Of a DNA stretch of 33,433 nt, positions 7,213 to 16,900 are shown piece after piece. The notes under the pieces are model-generated. The model did no database searches, had not been told where the DNA came from, and saw only the letters and a program-made list of their open reading frames with translations. The DNA is taken from contig JAPLSQ010000039.1 in NCBI GenBank assembly GCA_026398535.1, positions 1-33,433 of the forward strand. Direction: 5' to 3'. The DNA comes from Candidatus Sumerlaeota bacterium (GTDB lineage: Bacteria > Sumerlaeota > Sumerlaeia > Sumerlaeales > Sumerlaeaceae). The position numbers and the translations under genes are program-made. Positions within the stretch are counted from its first letter, which is position 1, and each line of letters begins with the position of its first letter.

Positions 7213-8403
7213 ATGATTGATAACGAAACCATGATGGCGCGGTTTGACGAAGTGTTTGGAGGCGCTCCCGTGTTGATCGCGCGGGCGCCAGGCCGCATCA
7301 ACCTTATCGGCGAGCACACTGATTACAACGGCGGTCTCGTGCTGCCCGCGGCCATCAACCTCGAGATCAAAATGGCCGCGCGCGCGCGCAAGTCCGGCCC
7401 GATCCGGCTGTTTTCTGAAAATTATGGCGAGGAGTATTCATTTTATCCCGTTGATGAGCTCTCTTTGCCGGCGGCAAAAGGCTGGCACAGTTTCTTCATG
7501 GCGGTGGCGGATCAGTTCGCGCGGCGCGGCGCGGCGGTTCCCCCGATGGATGTTTTCATCAATGGTGACGTGCCCTTGAGCGCGGGACTTTCATCATCGG
7601 CGGCCTATGAAGTTTGCGCGGCTGTCCTGCTAAGCCATGTTTGCGGAACGAATATCGGCATGAAGCAGCTTGCCCTGCTTGCGCAGGCCGCCGAGCACAG
7701 CCCCTTCGTCGGTGTGCGATGCGGCATCATGGACCAATTTGCCTCGGCGCTTGGCTGCAAGGATCATGCCCTGCTTGTGGATTGTCACACTCTTGAGTGC
7801 GAGGCCGTGCCTTTCAGTTCAAAGAACGCCGCCATTGTGATCGTCAATTCCATGAAACAGCGGGAACTCCGCGCCTCTGAGTATAACCAGCGCAGGCGTG
7901 AATGCGAGGATGGTCTGAAAAAAATATGCGCGATCAGCGGACATCAATTTCCGACCGTGCGGCACATCCCGATGAGCGTTTTTTCGCGGTATACCGGCAA
8001 ACTTTCGGAGAATGAGCGCAAGCGCCTGCGTCACAATCTCACGGAAAACCAGCGCGTGCTCGATTTCGTGGCGGCTCTTCGGGCGGACGACTGGCGGGGA
8101 TGCGGAAATTTGCTGTGCCAGTCGCATGAAAGCCTCCGCGATGACTACGATGTCTCCTGCGCCGAACTTGACCGTATTGTTGAAATCGCGCGCAATTGCG
8201 ATGGTGTTTATGGTTGCCGGATGACCGGCGCGGGATTTGGCGGTTGCGCCGTGGCGCTTGTGACGCCCGGCGCGGTTGATGACTTCAGCCGCGGTCTTTC
8301 GGCGGAATACGAAAAGGAATTCACCGCGCGTCCCGGTATCTATGTCAGCACGCCAGCGGATGGCGCGAACGCGGCCGCGCCATCGAAAGGAGACGATGAA
8401 TGA
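7213..8403 (+). CDS. galK: Galactokinase
   Basis: Galactokinase phosphorylates alpha-D-galactose at C1 with ATP, the first committed step of the Leloir pathway, in the cytoplasm. The 396-residue product has all three GHMP-kinase motifs: GRINLIGEHTDYNGG (about 27-41, galactokinase signature), PLSAGLSSSAAYEV (ATP loop), and a C-terminal GCRMTGAGFGGCAVAL. ATG 7213 has AAGGA upstream; ATG 7231 is a less likely alternative. Its stop overlaps the galE start as ATGA, so the two are translationally coupled. No galT is present between or beside them, so galactose-1-phosphate uridylylation must be encoded elsewhere. Confidence 0.95.
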   Translation: MIDNETMMARFDEVFGGAPVLIARAPGRINLIGEHTDYNGGLVLPAAINLEIKMAARARKSGPIRLFSENYGEEYSFYPVDELSLPAAKGWHSFFMAVADQFARRGAAVPPMDVFINGDVPLSAGLSSSAAYEVCAAVLLSHVCGTNIGMKQLALLAQAAEHSPFVGVRCGIMDQFASALGCKDHALLVDCHTLECEAVPFSSKNAAIVIVNSMKQRELRASEYNQRRRECEDGLKKICAISGHQFPTVRHIPMSVFSRYTGKLSENERKRLRHNLTENQRVLDFVAALRADDWRGCGNLLCQSHESLRDDYDVSCAELDRIVEIARNCDGVYGCRMTGAGFGGCAVALVTPGAVDDFSRGLSAEYEKEFTARPGIYVSTPADGANAAAPSKGDDE

Positions 8404-9380
8404 AGGCTCTTGTGACGGGCGGCGCCGGATACATTGGCAGCGTCACGGTCGAGGCTCTTCTTGCGCGCGGCGACAATGTCACCGTGCTTGACAATCTGTC
8501 CACCGGCCATTCCGGCGCGCTCTTTGCCGGCGCGGATTTCCATCAGATCGATCTGCTCGACACCGGGCCGGTCACGAAATTGCTCGCGGCGGGCGATTTT
8601 GACGCGGTCATTCATTTCGCCGCCTTTTCCCTCGTGGGCGAGTCCGTGAGCGATCCCGAAAAGTACATGCGCAACAACGTCTGCGGCACGATCTCGCTGC
8701 TCAACGCGATGCGCGCGGCCGGAATCCGAAGCATTGTTTTCTCCTCCACGGCGGCAACATACGGTGAACCGCGGTCGCTGCCCATCACCGAAGACCAGCC
8801 GACACTGCCAGCCAATCCCTACGGTCTCACAAAACGATTCATGGAACAGGCCATGGAGGCATACGACGCGGCCTACGGGTTGCGCATGGCCAGCCTGCGA
8901 TACTTTAATGCCGCCGGCGCCAGCGCCGCGCGCGGCGAGGAGCATCGATGTGAAACCCACCTCATCCCGCTTGTGCTCCAGGCGGCGCTGGGCAAACGCG
9001 AAAACGTGCGGATTTATGGCACGGATTATCGCACACCGGACGGCACATGCATTCGCGATTATATTCACGTGGAGGATCTCGCATCGGCGCATCTTGCCGC
9101 GCTCGATTACCTTGCCGCGGGAGGCGAATCGGTCATCTGCAATCTCGGCAATGGCAACGGCTTCAGTGTGCGCGAGGTCATCGAAGTGTGCCGCCAAATC
9201 ACCGGCCGTCCGATCCCGGCGGTCGGGGCGTCCCGGCGCCCCGGCGATCCCGCCCGCCTTGTGGCCTCATCCGCCCGCGCCAGGGAAAAGATCGGATGGA
9301 ATCCCGCAAAATATGACCTGCGCGTCATTGTCGAGGACGCGTGGCGATGGCATCGCACCCATCCCAACGGTTACGAATAG
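8400..9380 (+). CDS. galE: UDP-glucose 4-epimerase
   Basis: GalE interconverts UDP-galactose and UDP-glucose using tightly bound NAD+. The product has 326 residues, normal for the family. It opens with the Rossmann motif VTGGAGYIGS, has DNLSTGH soon after, then FSSTAATYGEP (catalytic Ser/Thr region) and YGLTKRFMEQ (Tyr-x3-Lys catalytic pair). The C-terminal half has RYFNAAGA and a conserved-type IRDYIHVEDLASAH. AAAGGAG precedes the ATG, which lies inside the galK stop. It is the last gene of the plus-strand run, and the next gene converges on it 180 bases away. Confidence 0.96.
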   Translation: MKALVTGGAGYIGSVTVEALLARGDNVTVLDNLSTGHSGALFAGADFHQIDLLDTGPVTKLLAAGDFDAVIHFAAFSLVGESVSDPEKYMRNNVCGTISLLNAMRAAGIRSIVFSSTAATYGEPRSLPITEDQPTLPANPYGLTKRFMEQAMEAYDAAYGLRMASLRYFNAAGASAARGEEHRCETHLIPLVLQAALGKRENVRIYGTDYRTPDGTCIRDYIHVEDLASAHLAALDYLAAGGESVICNLGNGNGFSVREVIEVCRQITGRPIPAVGASRRPGDPARLVASSARAREKIGWNPAKYDLRVIVEDAWRWHRTHPNGYE

Positions 9381-9562
9381 CCGGACATTGTGGCGGATCG
9401 GTGTATTGTGGCGCAGGCATCCCTTATGCAGCCATGATCAATCGGGCTTCCAGCCTGTGATTGCAGGCAGGCAAATTCATCATTCATCCTTCTCACGGAT
9501 GGCAGGCCCAATGCCCGCGCTCCCCGCAAGCCTGTTTGCCGGCAACACACGCTTGCCCCTTC

Positions 9563-10783
9563 TCACTCCGCCAGGTCGAGCTTGGGGATGCTGCTGAAAG
9601 GAATGCGCATGGGGGCGCTGTCGCGGGCGTCATGCATGGACAACGGATAGATCGTGTGGAAGCCGTACCTGGCGTTGAGGCTGTCCATGGCGCGGCCCAA
9701 GCGCGCGCGCGCCTGGTCGATGGGCAGCATGGATTGTGTGGCGCGCTCCTCCGGCTCCAAGTCGTGGAGCGTCACGCCCACGGCGTAGGGCATCCTGGCC
9801 GGGCGTGACGGCCACAACCCGGCAAACACCCGCACGATCATCAGCGTGTCCTGCGTGCCTCCCAGCGGCGCTTTGCGCACCCATGCGACGCCGTGGCGGT
9901 GCTCCACCCGCACGGTCAACTGCCCGGCGCAATAGCCCATGTCGCGCATGCGCGCGGCCGCCTTGTGGAGAAGCCGCACGAGCACCGCGCGCGCCGCCTC
10001 GCCATTGCGCAATTCGGGCGGCAGCACATGCTGGTGCCCCACGGATTGTCTGCGCGTGGGCGCAAGCGGCACGTCCTCCCCCCGCAGCCAATGCCACCAT
10101 CGCCGCCCCACCACGCTCTGCCAAATATCGGCCATCTGCTGCTCGCTGAGCGCGCACAGCTCGCGCATCGTGCCCGCGCCGCAACACCGCAACCGCGCCC
10201 CCATCCGCGTCCCGATGCCCGGCAAATCCGTGACTTCCAGACCGTAAAGCTTCTCCGGCAGTTCCTCGCGCGCAATCGCCACGAGGCCGTCCGGCTTCTG
10301 CATATTCGTCGCCAGCTTGGCCAGCACGCGGTTCGTGGCCAGTCCCACCGAGCACCGCAGGCACTCGCCCGCGCGCTCGCGGATGGCCCGTTTCACCCGC
10401 CGCGCCAGTGCCAGCGCCGCCTCCGGCGCCCGCTGGCTCCCCGTCAGCCGGCATGTCATCTCGTCAATCGAATCCACCGACTCCACAGGCAGGCATGTCT
10501 CCACCGCCTCGACGATCTTGTGGTGAACCCGCACATAAATTTCCGGCCGCGCCAGAACGACGCGCAGTCCAGGACACAGCTTTTTGGCCTCCCCCACGCC
10601 CGAACCCGTCTTCACCCCGTAAGCCTTCGCCTCGTAGCTGGCGGCGATGCAGCATGTGTAGTCCGTGTTCACCGGCGCAATCGCCACCGGTCTGCCCCGC
10701 AACTCCGGCCGAAGCTGCTGCTCCACCGACGCGAAGTACGAATTCATGTCGAGAAACAGCGTCGTATAGCCCGAACTCGTCAT
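9563..10783 (-). CDS. Y-family DNA polymerase (DinB/UmuC type)
   Basis: A translesion polymerase of 406 residues that copies past damaged bases. The palm motif LDMNSYFASVEQ (catalytic Asp about 12) and SIDE (Asp107, Glu108) keep all three metal-binding acids, so it should be active, unlike ImuB-type relatives. SVGLATNRVLAKLATNMQKP and the helix-hairpin-helix VTDLPGIGTRMGARL (thumb region) are present. The C-terminal little-finger part is divergent, and a terminal PFSSIPKLDL may be a beta-clamp-like tail. I chose ATG 10783; a TTG at 10792 is in frame. A GAAC-N4-GTTC palindrome lies right at the start, consistent with SOS control. It is a stand-alone gene, with no imuA or dnaE2 nearby. Confidence 0.88.
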   Translation of the reverse strand: MTSSGYTTLFLDMNSYFASVEQQLRPELRGRPVAIAPVNTDYTCCIAASYEAKAYGVKTGSGVGEAKKLCPGLRVVLARPEIYVRVHHKIVEAVETCLPVESVDSIDEMTCRLTGSQRAPEAALALARRVKRAIRERAGECLRCSVGLATNRVLAKLATNMQKPDGLVAIAREELPEKLYGLEVTDLPGIGTRMGARLRCCGAGTMRELCALSEQQMADIWQSVVGRRWWHWLRGEDVPLAPTRRQSVGHQHVLPPELRNGEAARAVLVRLLHKAAARMRDMGYCAGQLTVRVEHRHGVAWVRKAPLGGTQDTLMIVRVFAGLWPSRPARMPYAVGVTLHDLEPEERATQSMLPIDQARARLGRAMDSLNARYGFHTIYPLSMHDARDSAPMRIPFSSIPKLDLAE

Positions 10784-10785
10784 AC

Positions 10786-10799
10786 AGAACAAATGTTCT
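10786..10799. promoter_or_regulatory. LexA-like SOS box (GAAC-N4-GTTC)
   Basis: AGAACAAATGTTCT is a 14-base imperfect-centre palindrome with perfect arms AGAAC/GTTCT. GAAC-N4-GTTC is the core of the LexA operator known from Bacillus and actinobacteria. It ends three bases before the ATG of the Y-family polymerase, where a repressor would block initiation or elongation. The position in front of an SOS-type gene is the main support. Whether this organism's LexA uses this motif is unknown. Confidence 0.5.
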
Positions 10800-10852
10800 A
10801 TGTGCGGGGTTTTATTTCAACAAACAGGCGAAAAACAAGCTCTGTTTTCAGC

Positions 10853-11356
10853 CTACTTGATCCACCCGCTGAAGAGCGTCTGGGCCAGCCAGCCGGCGAT
10901 GGGGGGGAAGAAAAAACTACAGGCAAATCGCGCCGCGACGATTTTCCATCCCAGCACGCCCGCCTCGACGGGCAGAAGGGCCAGCCCCCACAGCATGCCC
11001 GCCGTCAGGAACGCCACGATCGTGCCCAGCCCGGCGCCGGATTTGAACAGCCCCGCCGCGATGATGGACTGGATCAGCGGGCCGCCCGGCGCAAGCCCGC
11101 CCGCCACCGTGCCCGCCAGCAGACCGCGCGCGCCCGATTCCGTCCCGATCCATTTTACCACCCATTCACGCGGAATCAGGATCGGAAGCGTTCCGATCAC
11201 GATGAACGTCAGCGCCAGCAGCGGCAGGACTTGAAGAAAAACGCCCATCCCGTTCTTCACGCCCAAAAGATGTTCCCCGTGCCCGCGCCCATAACCCAGA
11301 ACAAGCACGATGGCAGCCGCGACAGCCATCAGAGCCGTCGAAATGATCATTCCCAT
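10853..11356 (-). CDS. Half-size membrane permease (ArsP/DUF318-like)
   Basis: A 167-residue membrane protein with about four hydrophobic segments and a Gly/Pro motif, GGLAPGGPLIQSIIAAGLF, between them. This resembles one half of the permease superfamily PF03773 (ArsP/YraQ type), whose full members are about 300-350 residues with two such halves. The start at ATG 11356 follows a strong AGAGGA site. As a single-repeat version it would need to pair with itself or with a partner, which is absent here. Substrate is unknown; metals or organoarsenicals are known for relatives. It lies between the polymerase and the pseudopilin, all on the minus strand but with separate functions. Confidence 0.65.
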   Translation of the reverse strand: MGMIISTALMAVAAAIVLVLGYGRGHGEHLLGVKNGMGVFLQVLPLLALTFIVIGTLPILIPREWVVKWIGTESGARGLLAGTVAGGLAPGGPLIQSIIAAGLFKSGAGLGTIVAFLTAGMLWGLALLPVEAGVLGWKIVAARFACSFFFPPIAGWLAQTLFSGWIK

Positions 11357-11390
11357 GTTTTTCCTCTTTGTCGTCACCAGAGCGCGCGAC

Positions 11391-12008
11391 TCACTTCGTG
11401 ATGATTTTCAGGCTGTGGATGATGTCGCCGTCCGAAATTGTCCCGTTCGTGGGATCATAATAGAGATCTTTTGACAGATCGAGCCGGTCGCGGTCAGGCC
11501 CCGCCCCCGCCAGCACCCAGACACCATAAATGCTCTTTTTCACCGCAATGACCGGCAGCGGGCTGGGCTCCATGATTTTCGTGAACCAGTCGAAATTCGT
11601 GTAAAAATAGTGCGGATAATAAGGCGTCCAGGTCTCCGGCATTCCCGCGAAAACCTGTATGAAAGGATCGCTGAAATTCCGTGTGACGTAGGCGACGGGC
11701 GTGGTGACGCCTTCCGTGAGGAACTTGTGAATTGGCGCGCCGGAGCCGTTGTTTTGCGGATTTTGGATGCCGCCGTCGCCAATCAGCACGCCGTTCAGCG
11801 GGTAATAATTATAATCCGTGTGGTAGGACTCGATGGCCGTGGCAAGCGAGCGCATATCGGCATGCGAACGGCTGACCTTGGCGCGCGTCTGCGCCTCCAG
11901 GAAATTAGGCGCGGCAATCGCCGCCAGGATGGCAATGATCGCCACAACAATGAGCAGCTCGATGAGGGTGAATGCGGAGGAACGTCCCGCGCGGCGGAAT
12001 TTCATCAT
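11391..12008 (-). CDS. Type II secretion/type IV pilus-like pseudopilin (PulG family)
   Basis: A protein of about 205 residues with a class III signal: a short basic leader, then FTLIELLIVVAIIAILAAIA, the prepilin N-methylation and cleavage motif. A prepilin peptidase would cut before the Phe and methylate it. The rest is a globular domain with aromatic-rich strands and an end of the type WVLAGAGPDRD...YDPTNGTISDGD. That kind of end is seen in large paralogous pseudopilin sets of some candidate phyla and PVC-like bacteria. Start at ATG 12008 or 12005; neither has a clear ribosome site. No secretion apparatus genes are nearby, so it is an orphan minor pseudopilin, perhaps one of many. Confidence 0.85.
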   Translation of the reverse strand: MMKFRRAGRSSAFTLIELLIVVAIIAILAAIAAPNFLEAQTRAKVSRSHADMRSLATAIESYHTDYNYYPLNGVLIGDGGIQNPQNNGSGAPIHKFLTEGVTTPVAYVTRNFSDPFIQVFAGMPETWTPYYPHYFYTNFDWFTKIMEPSPLPVIAVKKSIYGVWVLAGAGPDRDRLDLSKDLYYDPTNGTISDGDIIHSLKIITK

Positions 12009-12159
12009 TACATGACCATGGCGCATGTCCGCTGCGGCAGACTCACAGCAAGGCTGCTTTGCGCCAGGTGAGGCAGCACGCGTTATTTCCGTCTTCCTGG
12101 CCGTGTCATTCCGCGTGTTCTGTGGGCCGCCGTATTTTCCGGCGCATCTTCCGGCCGCG

Positions 12160-13950
12160 TCAGCTTTTTATCGCGAACTGGTTGTGGCGTCCGCGCTCCA
12201 CATAGTGGGTGTGCAGCAGTTCATGCGACTTGTGGCCGAGAGGCTTGCCAAGGTATTCTTTGTAGAGTTGCATCACGAATGGATTGTCGTGCGATTTGCG
12301 CTTGGATTTGCCGGCATCCTCGGCGTAAATTGCCTTCATGCGCGCCATGCGAATGGCCCTGTTGGTCGGCTGGGGTTGTCCGCCGCCGCTGATGCAGCCG
12401 CCGGGGCATCCCATGACCTCGATAAAGTGGTAGGGCGGCTTGCCGTCGACGATCTGCTTCATGAGTTTGCGCGCGCCCGTCAGACCGCTTGTCACGGCCA
12501 CGCGCACGGTGAAGCCTTCCAGATGCGCGAATTCAGGCTGTGTGCCCTCGATCGTGAAGGAGGCCTCCTTGACCTGGCTCAAACCGCGCACGGGGGTGAT
12601 GTCAAGATGCTCAAAAGGCACATCACGCCCGGTGACAACCTCATAAACCGTCCGCAACGCCGCTTCCATCACGCCGCCCGTCGCTCCAAAGATATCCGCC
12701 GCGCCCGTGGAGAATCCCAGCGGATTGTCGAACTCGCCCTCGTCCATCTCGCGGAATTCGATGCCGGCATCCTTTATCATGCGCGCCAGCTCGCGCGTCG
12801 TCAGAACGGCATCCACCGTGGGCATGCCATTCATGAACATCTCGGGACGCGTGATTTCATACTTCTTGGCCGTGCACGGCATGATCGACACGACGAAAAT
12901 GTCCTTGGGATCAATGCCGATCTTGTCCGCGTAATATGTTTTAGCGAGCGCTCCGAGCATCATGTGGGGCGACTTGCAGCTTGAAAGATGTTTGAGGTAA
13001 CGGGGGAACTCATGCTCGACAAATTTGATCCATCCCGGCGAACAGGACGTGATCATCGGCAGCACCGCCTCGCCGCCCGTCAACGCCGCTGTCGCGCGGT
13101 TAAGAAACTCATGGCCCTCCTCAATGATCGTCAGATCGGCCGTGAAGTTCGTGTCGAACACATCATTGAAGCCCATCTCGCGCAGGGCGCTGGCCATTTT
13201 TCCGGTCACGATGGTGCCGGGCGGATAGCCAAACTCCTCGCCCAGCGCCACACGGATGGCCGGCGCGGTCTGGACGATGACGCGTTTTTTCGGATCGAAC
13301 AGCGCCTGCCACACCTTTTCTGAATCGTCGCGCGCCTGCAGCGCCCCCACCGGGCAGACCATGATGCACTGGCCGCAGAAGGAGCAGTTGACATTGTTCA
13401 AGGGCAGCTCGTTCGCCGGCCCGATCACCGACTTGAAGCCCCGCTTCTGGACATTCAGCACACCGACGCCCTGGATATGATTGCACACCGTGATGCACCG
13501 GCGGCACAGAATGCACTTGCCGCTGTTGCGCACAACCGACGGGCTTGAGGAGTCAACACTCGTCTTGGACTTGTCGCCCTCAAAACGGAATTCCGAGATT
13601 TGAATAAGCTCGCCCAGCTTCTGGAACTCGCATTTCTGGTTGCGCAGACAGCTCAGACAGTCGCGCGGGTGGTCCGAGAGCATCAGCTCGTAAAGAACCT
13701 TTCGCGCCTCCTTGACCTTGGCCGTGTTGGTGCGGACGACCATGCCCTCGCGCACGGGCACCACGCACGAGGCCTGCAATGTGCGCGCCCCCTCGATCTC
13801 CACCACACAGATGCGGCACGCGCCGACCTGGTGCACATCCTCCAGATAACAAAGGTGGGGGATGAGAATGTTGTTCTGTTTTGCCGCCTCCAGCACGGAC
13901 ATGCCCGGTTCGGCGGTTGCCTGCTTGCCATTGATTGTCAGGGTAACCAT
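12160..13950 (-). CDS. hydA: [FeFe]-hydrogenase catalytic subunit HydA (NAD-linked type)
   Basis: A 596-residue cytoplasmic subunit that makes or oxidises H2 at the H-cluster. In order: a 2Fe-2S domain (C34, C45, C48, C62), a His-Cys3 4Fe-4S site (H94, C98, C101, C107), two 4Fe-4S ferredoxin motifs (C146-C156 and C189-C199), and the H domain. The H-cluster signatures are TSCSPGW (301-307), IMPCTAKKYE (356-365) and VMGCPGGCISGGGQP (512-526). The first reads Cys-Ser where textbook enzymes have Cys-Cys. It lacks the extra C-terminal 2Fe-2S domain of some bifurcating HydA proteins. It is last in the hydC-hydB-hydA operon, 48 bases after hydB. The maturases HydE, HydF and HydG are not in the window. 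Confidence 0.95.
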   Translation of the reverse strand: MVTLTINGKQATAEPGMSVLEAAKQNNILIPHLCYLEDVHQVGACRICVVEIEGARTLQASCVVPVREGMVVRTNTAKVKEARKVLYELMLSDHPRDCLSCLRNQKCEFQKLGELIQISEFRFEGDKSKTSVDSSSPSVVRNSGKCILCRRCITVCNHIQGVGVLNVQKRGFKSVIGPANELPLNNVNCSFCGQCIMVCPVGALQARDDSEKVWQALFDPKKRVIVQTAPAIRVALGEEFGYPPGTIVTGKMASALREMGFNDVFDTNFTADLTIIEEGHEFLNRATAALTGGEAVLPMITSCSPGWIKFVEHEFPRYLKHLSSCKSPHMMLGALAKTYYADKIGIDPKDIFVVSIMPCTAKKYEITRPEMFMNGMPTVDAVLTTRELARMIKDAGIEFREMDEGEFDNPLGFSTGAADIFGATGGVMEAALRTVYEVVTGRDVPFEHLDITPVRGLSQVKEASFTIEGTQPEFAHLEGFTVRVAVTSGLTGARKLMKQIVDGKPPYHFIEVMGCPGGCISGGGQPQPTNRAIRMARMKAIYAEDAGKSKRKSHDNPFVMQLYKEYLGKPLGHKSHELLHTHYVERGRHNQFAIKS

Positions 13951-13998
13951 TCGTTCATCTGCCTTCTTTGATTCGCGCGGAACGCAAAAATCCCCGCT

Positions 13999-16900
13999 CT
14001 ATGCTTTTCTGTCACACCGCATGCAGCGCATGGCTTCCGCGATGGCGTTCAATTTATGAAATCCGACCACGACTTCGCCGAAATCCTTCGACCGTTCCTC
14101 GGGATTGCGGAAACGCATCGGGAATCGCTCGTGCTCCGCAATATCCTTCTCCTCGGTCGCCTTGGGAATTTCAATCTCCTTGCCGGTGTTGAGCGCGCCG
14201 CTGCCGCCAAGGTAGCGGTCGATTGACTGGGCGGCTTTCTTGCCGTCGGCGATGGCGCGGATGACCACGTCGGGGCCCCGCACGGCGTCGCCCCCGGCAA
14301 ACACGCCCGGAATCGACGTCATCATGTTCTTCTCATCAACGACCAGCGTGCCCCAGCGCGTCAGATTGACTTCCTCCTTGTCGATGAACGGCAGGTCGGA
14401 ATGCTGGCTGATGGCAGGAATGACCATGTCGGCCTCGACGACAAATTCCGAGCCTTTGATCACTCGCGGCTTGCGGCGTCCGGAGTCGTCAAAACCTCTC
14501 AATTCCATCCTGACACACTTGACGCCTGTCACACACCCGTTTCCAACAAACTCTATGGGTGAGATGAGCTGGCGTATTTCGATGCCCTCATCCATAGCTT
14601 CCTTGACTTCGCGTGTGTCGGCCGGCATGTCTTCAATCAGACGCCGGTAAAGCACCATCACTTTCTCGGCGCCCAGGCGCAGCGCCACGCGCGCGGCATC
14701 GAACGCCGTGCTGCCGCCGCCAATCACGGCAACCCTCTTGCCGGCCTCAACCGTCTTGCCAAAGTTGACATCTTTCAGGAAAGTCAGGCCGTGATAGACG
14801 CCGGACAGATCCTCGCCTGGAAGGTTCGTGTAGTTGGGGAACTGCGTGCCCGTGCCCACATAGATTGCGTTGTGGCGCGCGCGCAACTCCATGAACTTGA
14901 GATCGCGCCCGATTTCCACGCCGGTCTCGATTTTCACGCCGACCTGTTCGATCATCCGGATTTCCTTGGCCAGAACCTCGCGCGGCAGGCGATACTGGGG
15001 GATGCCCGATGCCAGCATGCCGCCCGCCACGGGAAGAGCCTCATACACCGTGACGGAATAGCCGAGACGCGCAAGATAGTATCCGCACGTCAGACCCGAC
15101 GGGCCGGCGCCAATGATACCGACAGATTCCTTTTTCTTGGGGAAAACCAGGTCAAGGGTCGGTTCCTCGTTAGCGAAGACATAATCAGCCGCGTAACGCT
15201 TGAGGTCGCAGATGGCCAGAGGCTCATCAAGCTGGCCGCGGCGGCACTTGCTTTCGCACGGGTGCGTGCAGACGCGTCCGCATATGGCCGGGAACGGATT
15301 TTCCTTGCGCACAAGGTTATAGGCATCGCGCGGACGCCCCGCAGCGATCAAAGAAACGTAACCCGGCACATTGACCCCCGCCGGACACGCATTCTGACAG
15401 GGCGAAAGGAAGAGATCCGAGCAGACGCCCGCCCGGCAGTACTTCCCATAGATGTGTTCTTCATACTCCTCGCGGAAATTGCGGATAGTGCTTAACACGG
15501 GGTTGCCCGCTGTCTGTCCAAGGCCGCAAGTCGCGGTTTCCTTGCAGGTCCTGGCCAATTCTTCCAGCATCTCGATGTCACCCTCGCGCCCATCGCCGCG
15601 CTTGATGCGCTCCAGGATTTCCAGCATGCGCTTGGTTCCGATGCGGCAGGGAACGCACTTTCCGCAAGATTCATCCTGCACAAAATCCAGGAAAAACCGC
15701 GCCACGTCGACCATGCACGAATTCTCGTCCATGACGATGAGTCCGCCCGATCCCATGATCGTTCCCAGGTGGACAAGCGAGTCGTAGTCGATGGGCGTGT
15801 TGAGATGCTCGGTGGTCAGGCATCCCCCGGAGGGGCCGCCTGTCTGCGCAGCCTTGAACCGCCGTCCTTCGGGGATGCCGCCGGCGATGTCATAGATGAT
15901 TTCGCCCAGCGTCATGCCCATGTTGACCTCGACAATGCCAGTGTTTTCGATATTTCCCGCCAGCGCAAAAACCTTTGTGCCCTTGCTCTTTTCCGTCCCG
16001 ACGCCGGCAAACCATGCCGCGCTCTTGTTGATGATGATGGGAATGTTGGCCAGCGTCTCGACATTGTTGATGATCGTGGGTTTGCCGAAAATGCCGCTTT
16101 CAAAGGGGAACGGCGGTTTCTGGCGCGGTTCGCCGCGCTTGCCTTCAATCGACGCCATCAGGGCGGTCTCTTCGCCGCACACGAACGCGCCGGCGCCGAT
16201 GCGGATTTCCATATCAAACGACACACCCGATCCCATGATATTGTCGCCAAGCAGGCCATGCTTGCGGGCCTGTTTCATCGCCGCGGCAAGACGCTCCACA
16301 GCAAGGGGGTATTCCGCACGCACGTAAACGAAGCCTTTTGTTGCGCCAATGGCATACCCGGCGATGATCATGCCCTCAATGATGGCATGGGGATCGCCCT
16401 CGAGCAGCGACCGGTCCATAAACGCGCCCGGATCGCCTTCGTCCGCATTGCACACAATAAACTTCTGGTCAGCCTCGACTTTATATCCCGCCTGCCACTT
16501 GATCCCCGTCGGGAATCCGCCGCCCCCGCGCCCGCGCAGACCGGACTTCTTTATCTCGTCAATGACGTCCTCGCGGCTCATCCCGCCAAGCACTTTGGCC
16601 ACGGCCTGATAGCCATCCGTGCCAATATAGGCATCAATGGAATCATAAGGAACGCTGCCGCAGCGCATCGTCACAAGACGCATCTGACGGCGGAAAAATT
16701 CAATGTCGCCAATGCACGGCACCCGTTTTTCCAGTTCCTTGTCATAGTAACAGAGGTTCTCGATGACCCGCCCGCGGACAAGGTGCTGGTTGACGATGCG
16801 TTGCGTGTCATCAGGCTTCAGTCTGACATAAAAGGCGCCGCCCGGCTGAACGACGAGTGTGGGGCCGATGTGGCACGAACCCACGCATCCGGTTTCGAAT

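Noticed and set aside
9453..9468. GCCTG/CAGGC hairpin as galE terminator
   Set aside because: Only a 5-bp stem and no T-run follows.
9893..11401. 502-codon open frame on the plus strand
   Set aside because: Antisense to the Y-family polymerase and permease. The translation is His/Arg/Gln-rich low complexity with no recognisable fold.
12025..12984. 319-codon open frame on the plus strand
   Set aside because: Antisense to hydA, which has all its cluster ligands in frame.
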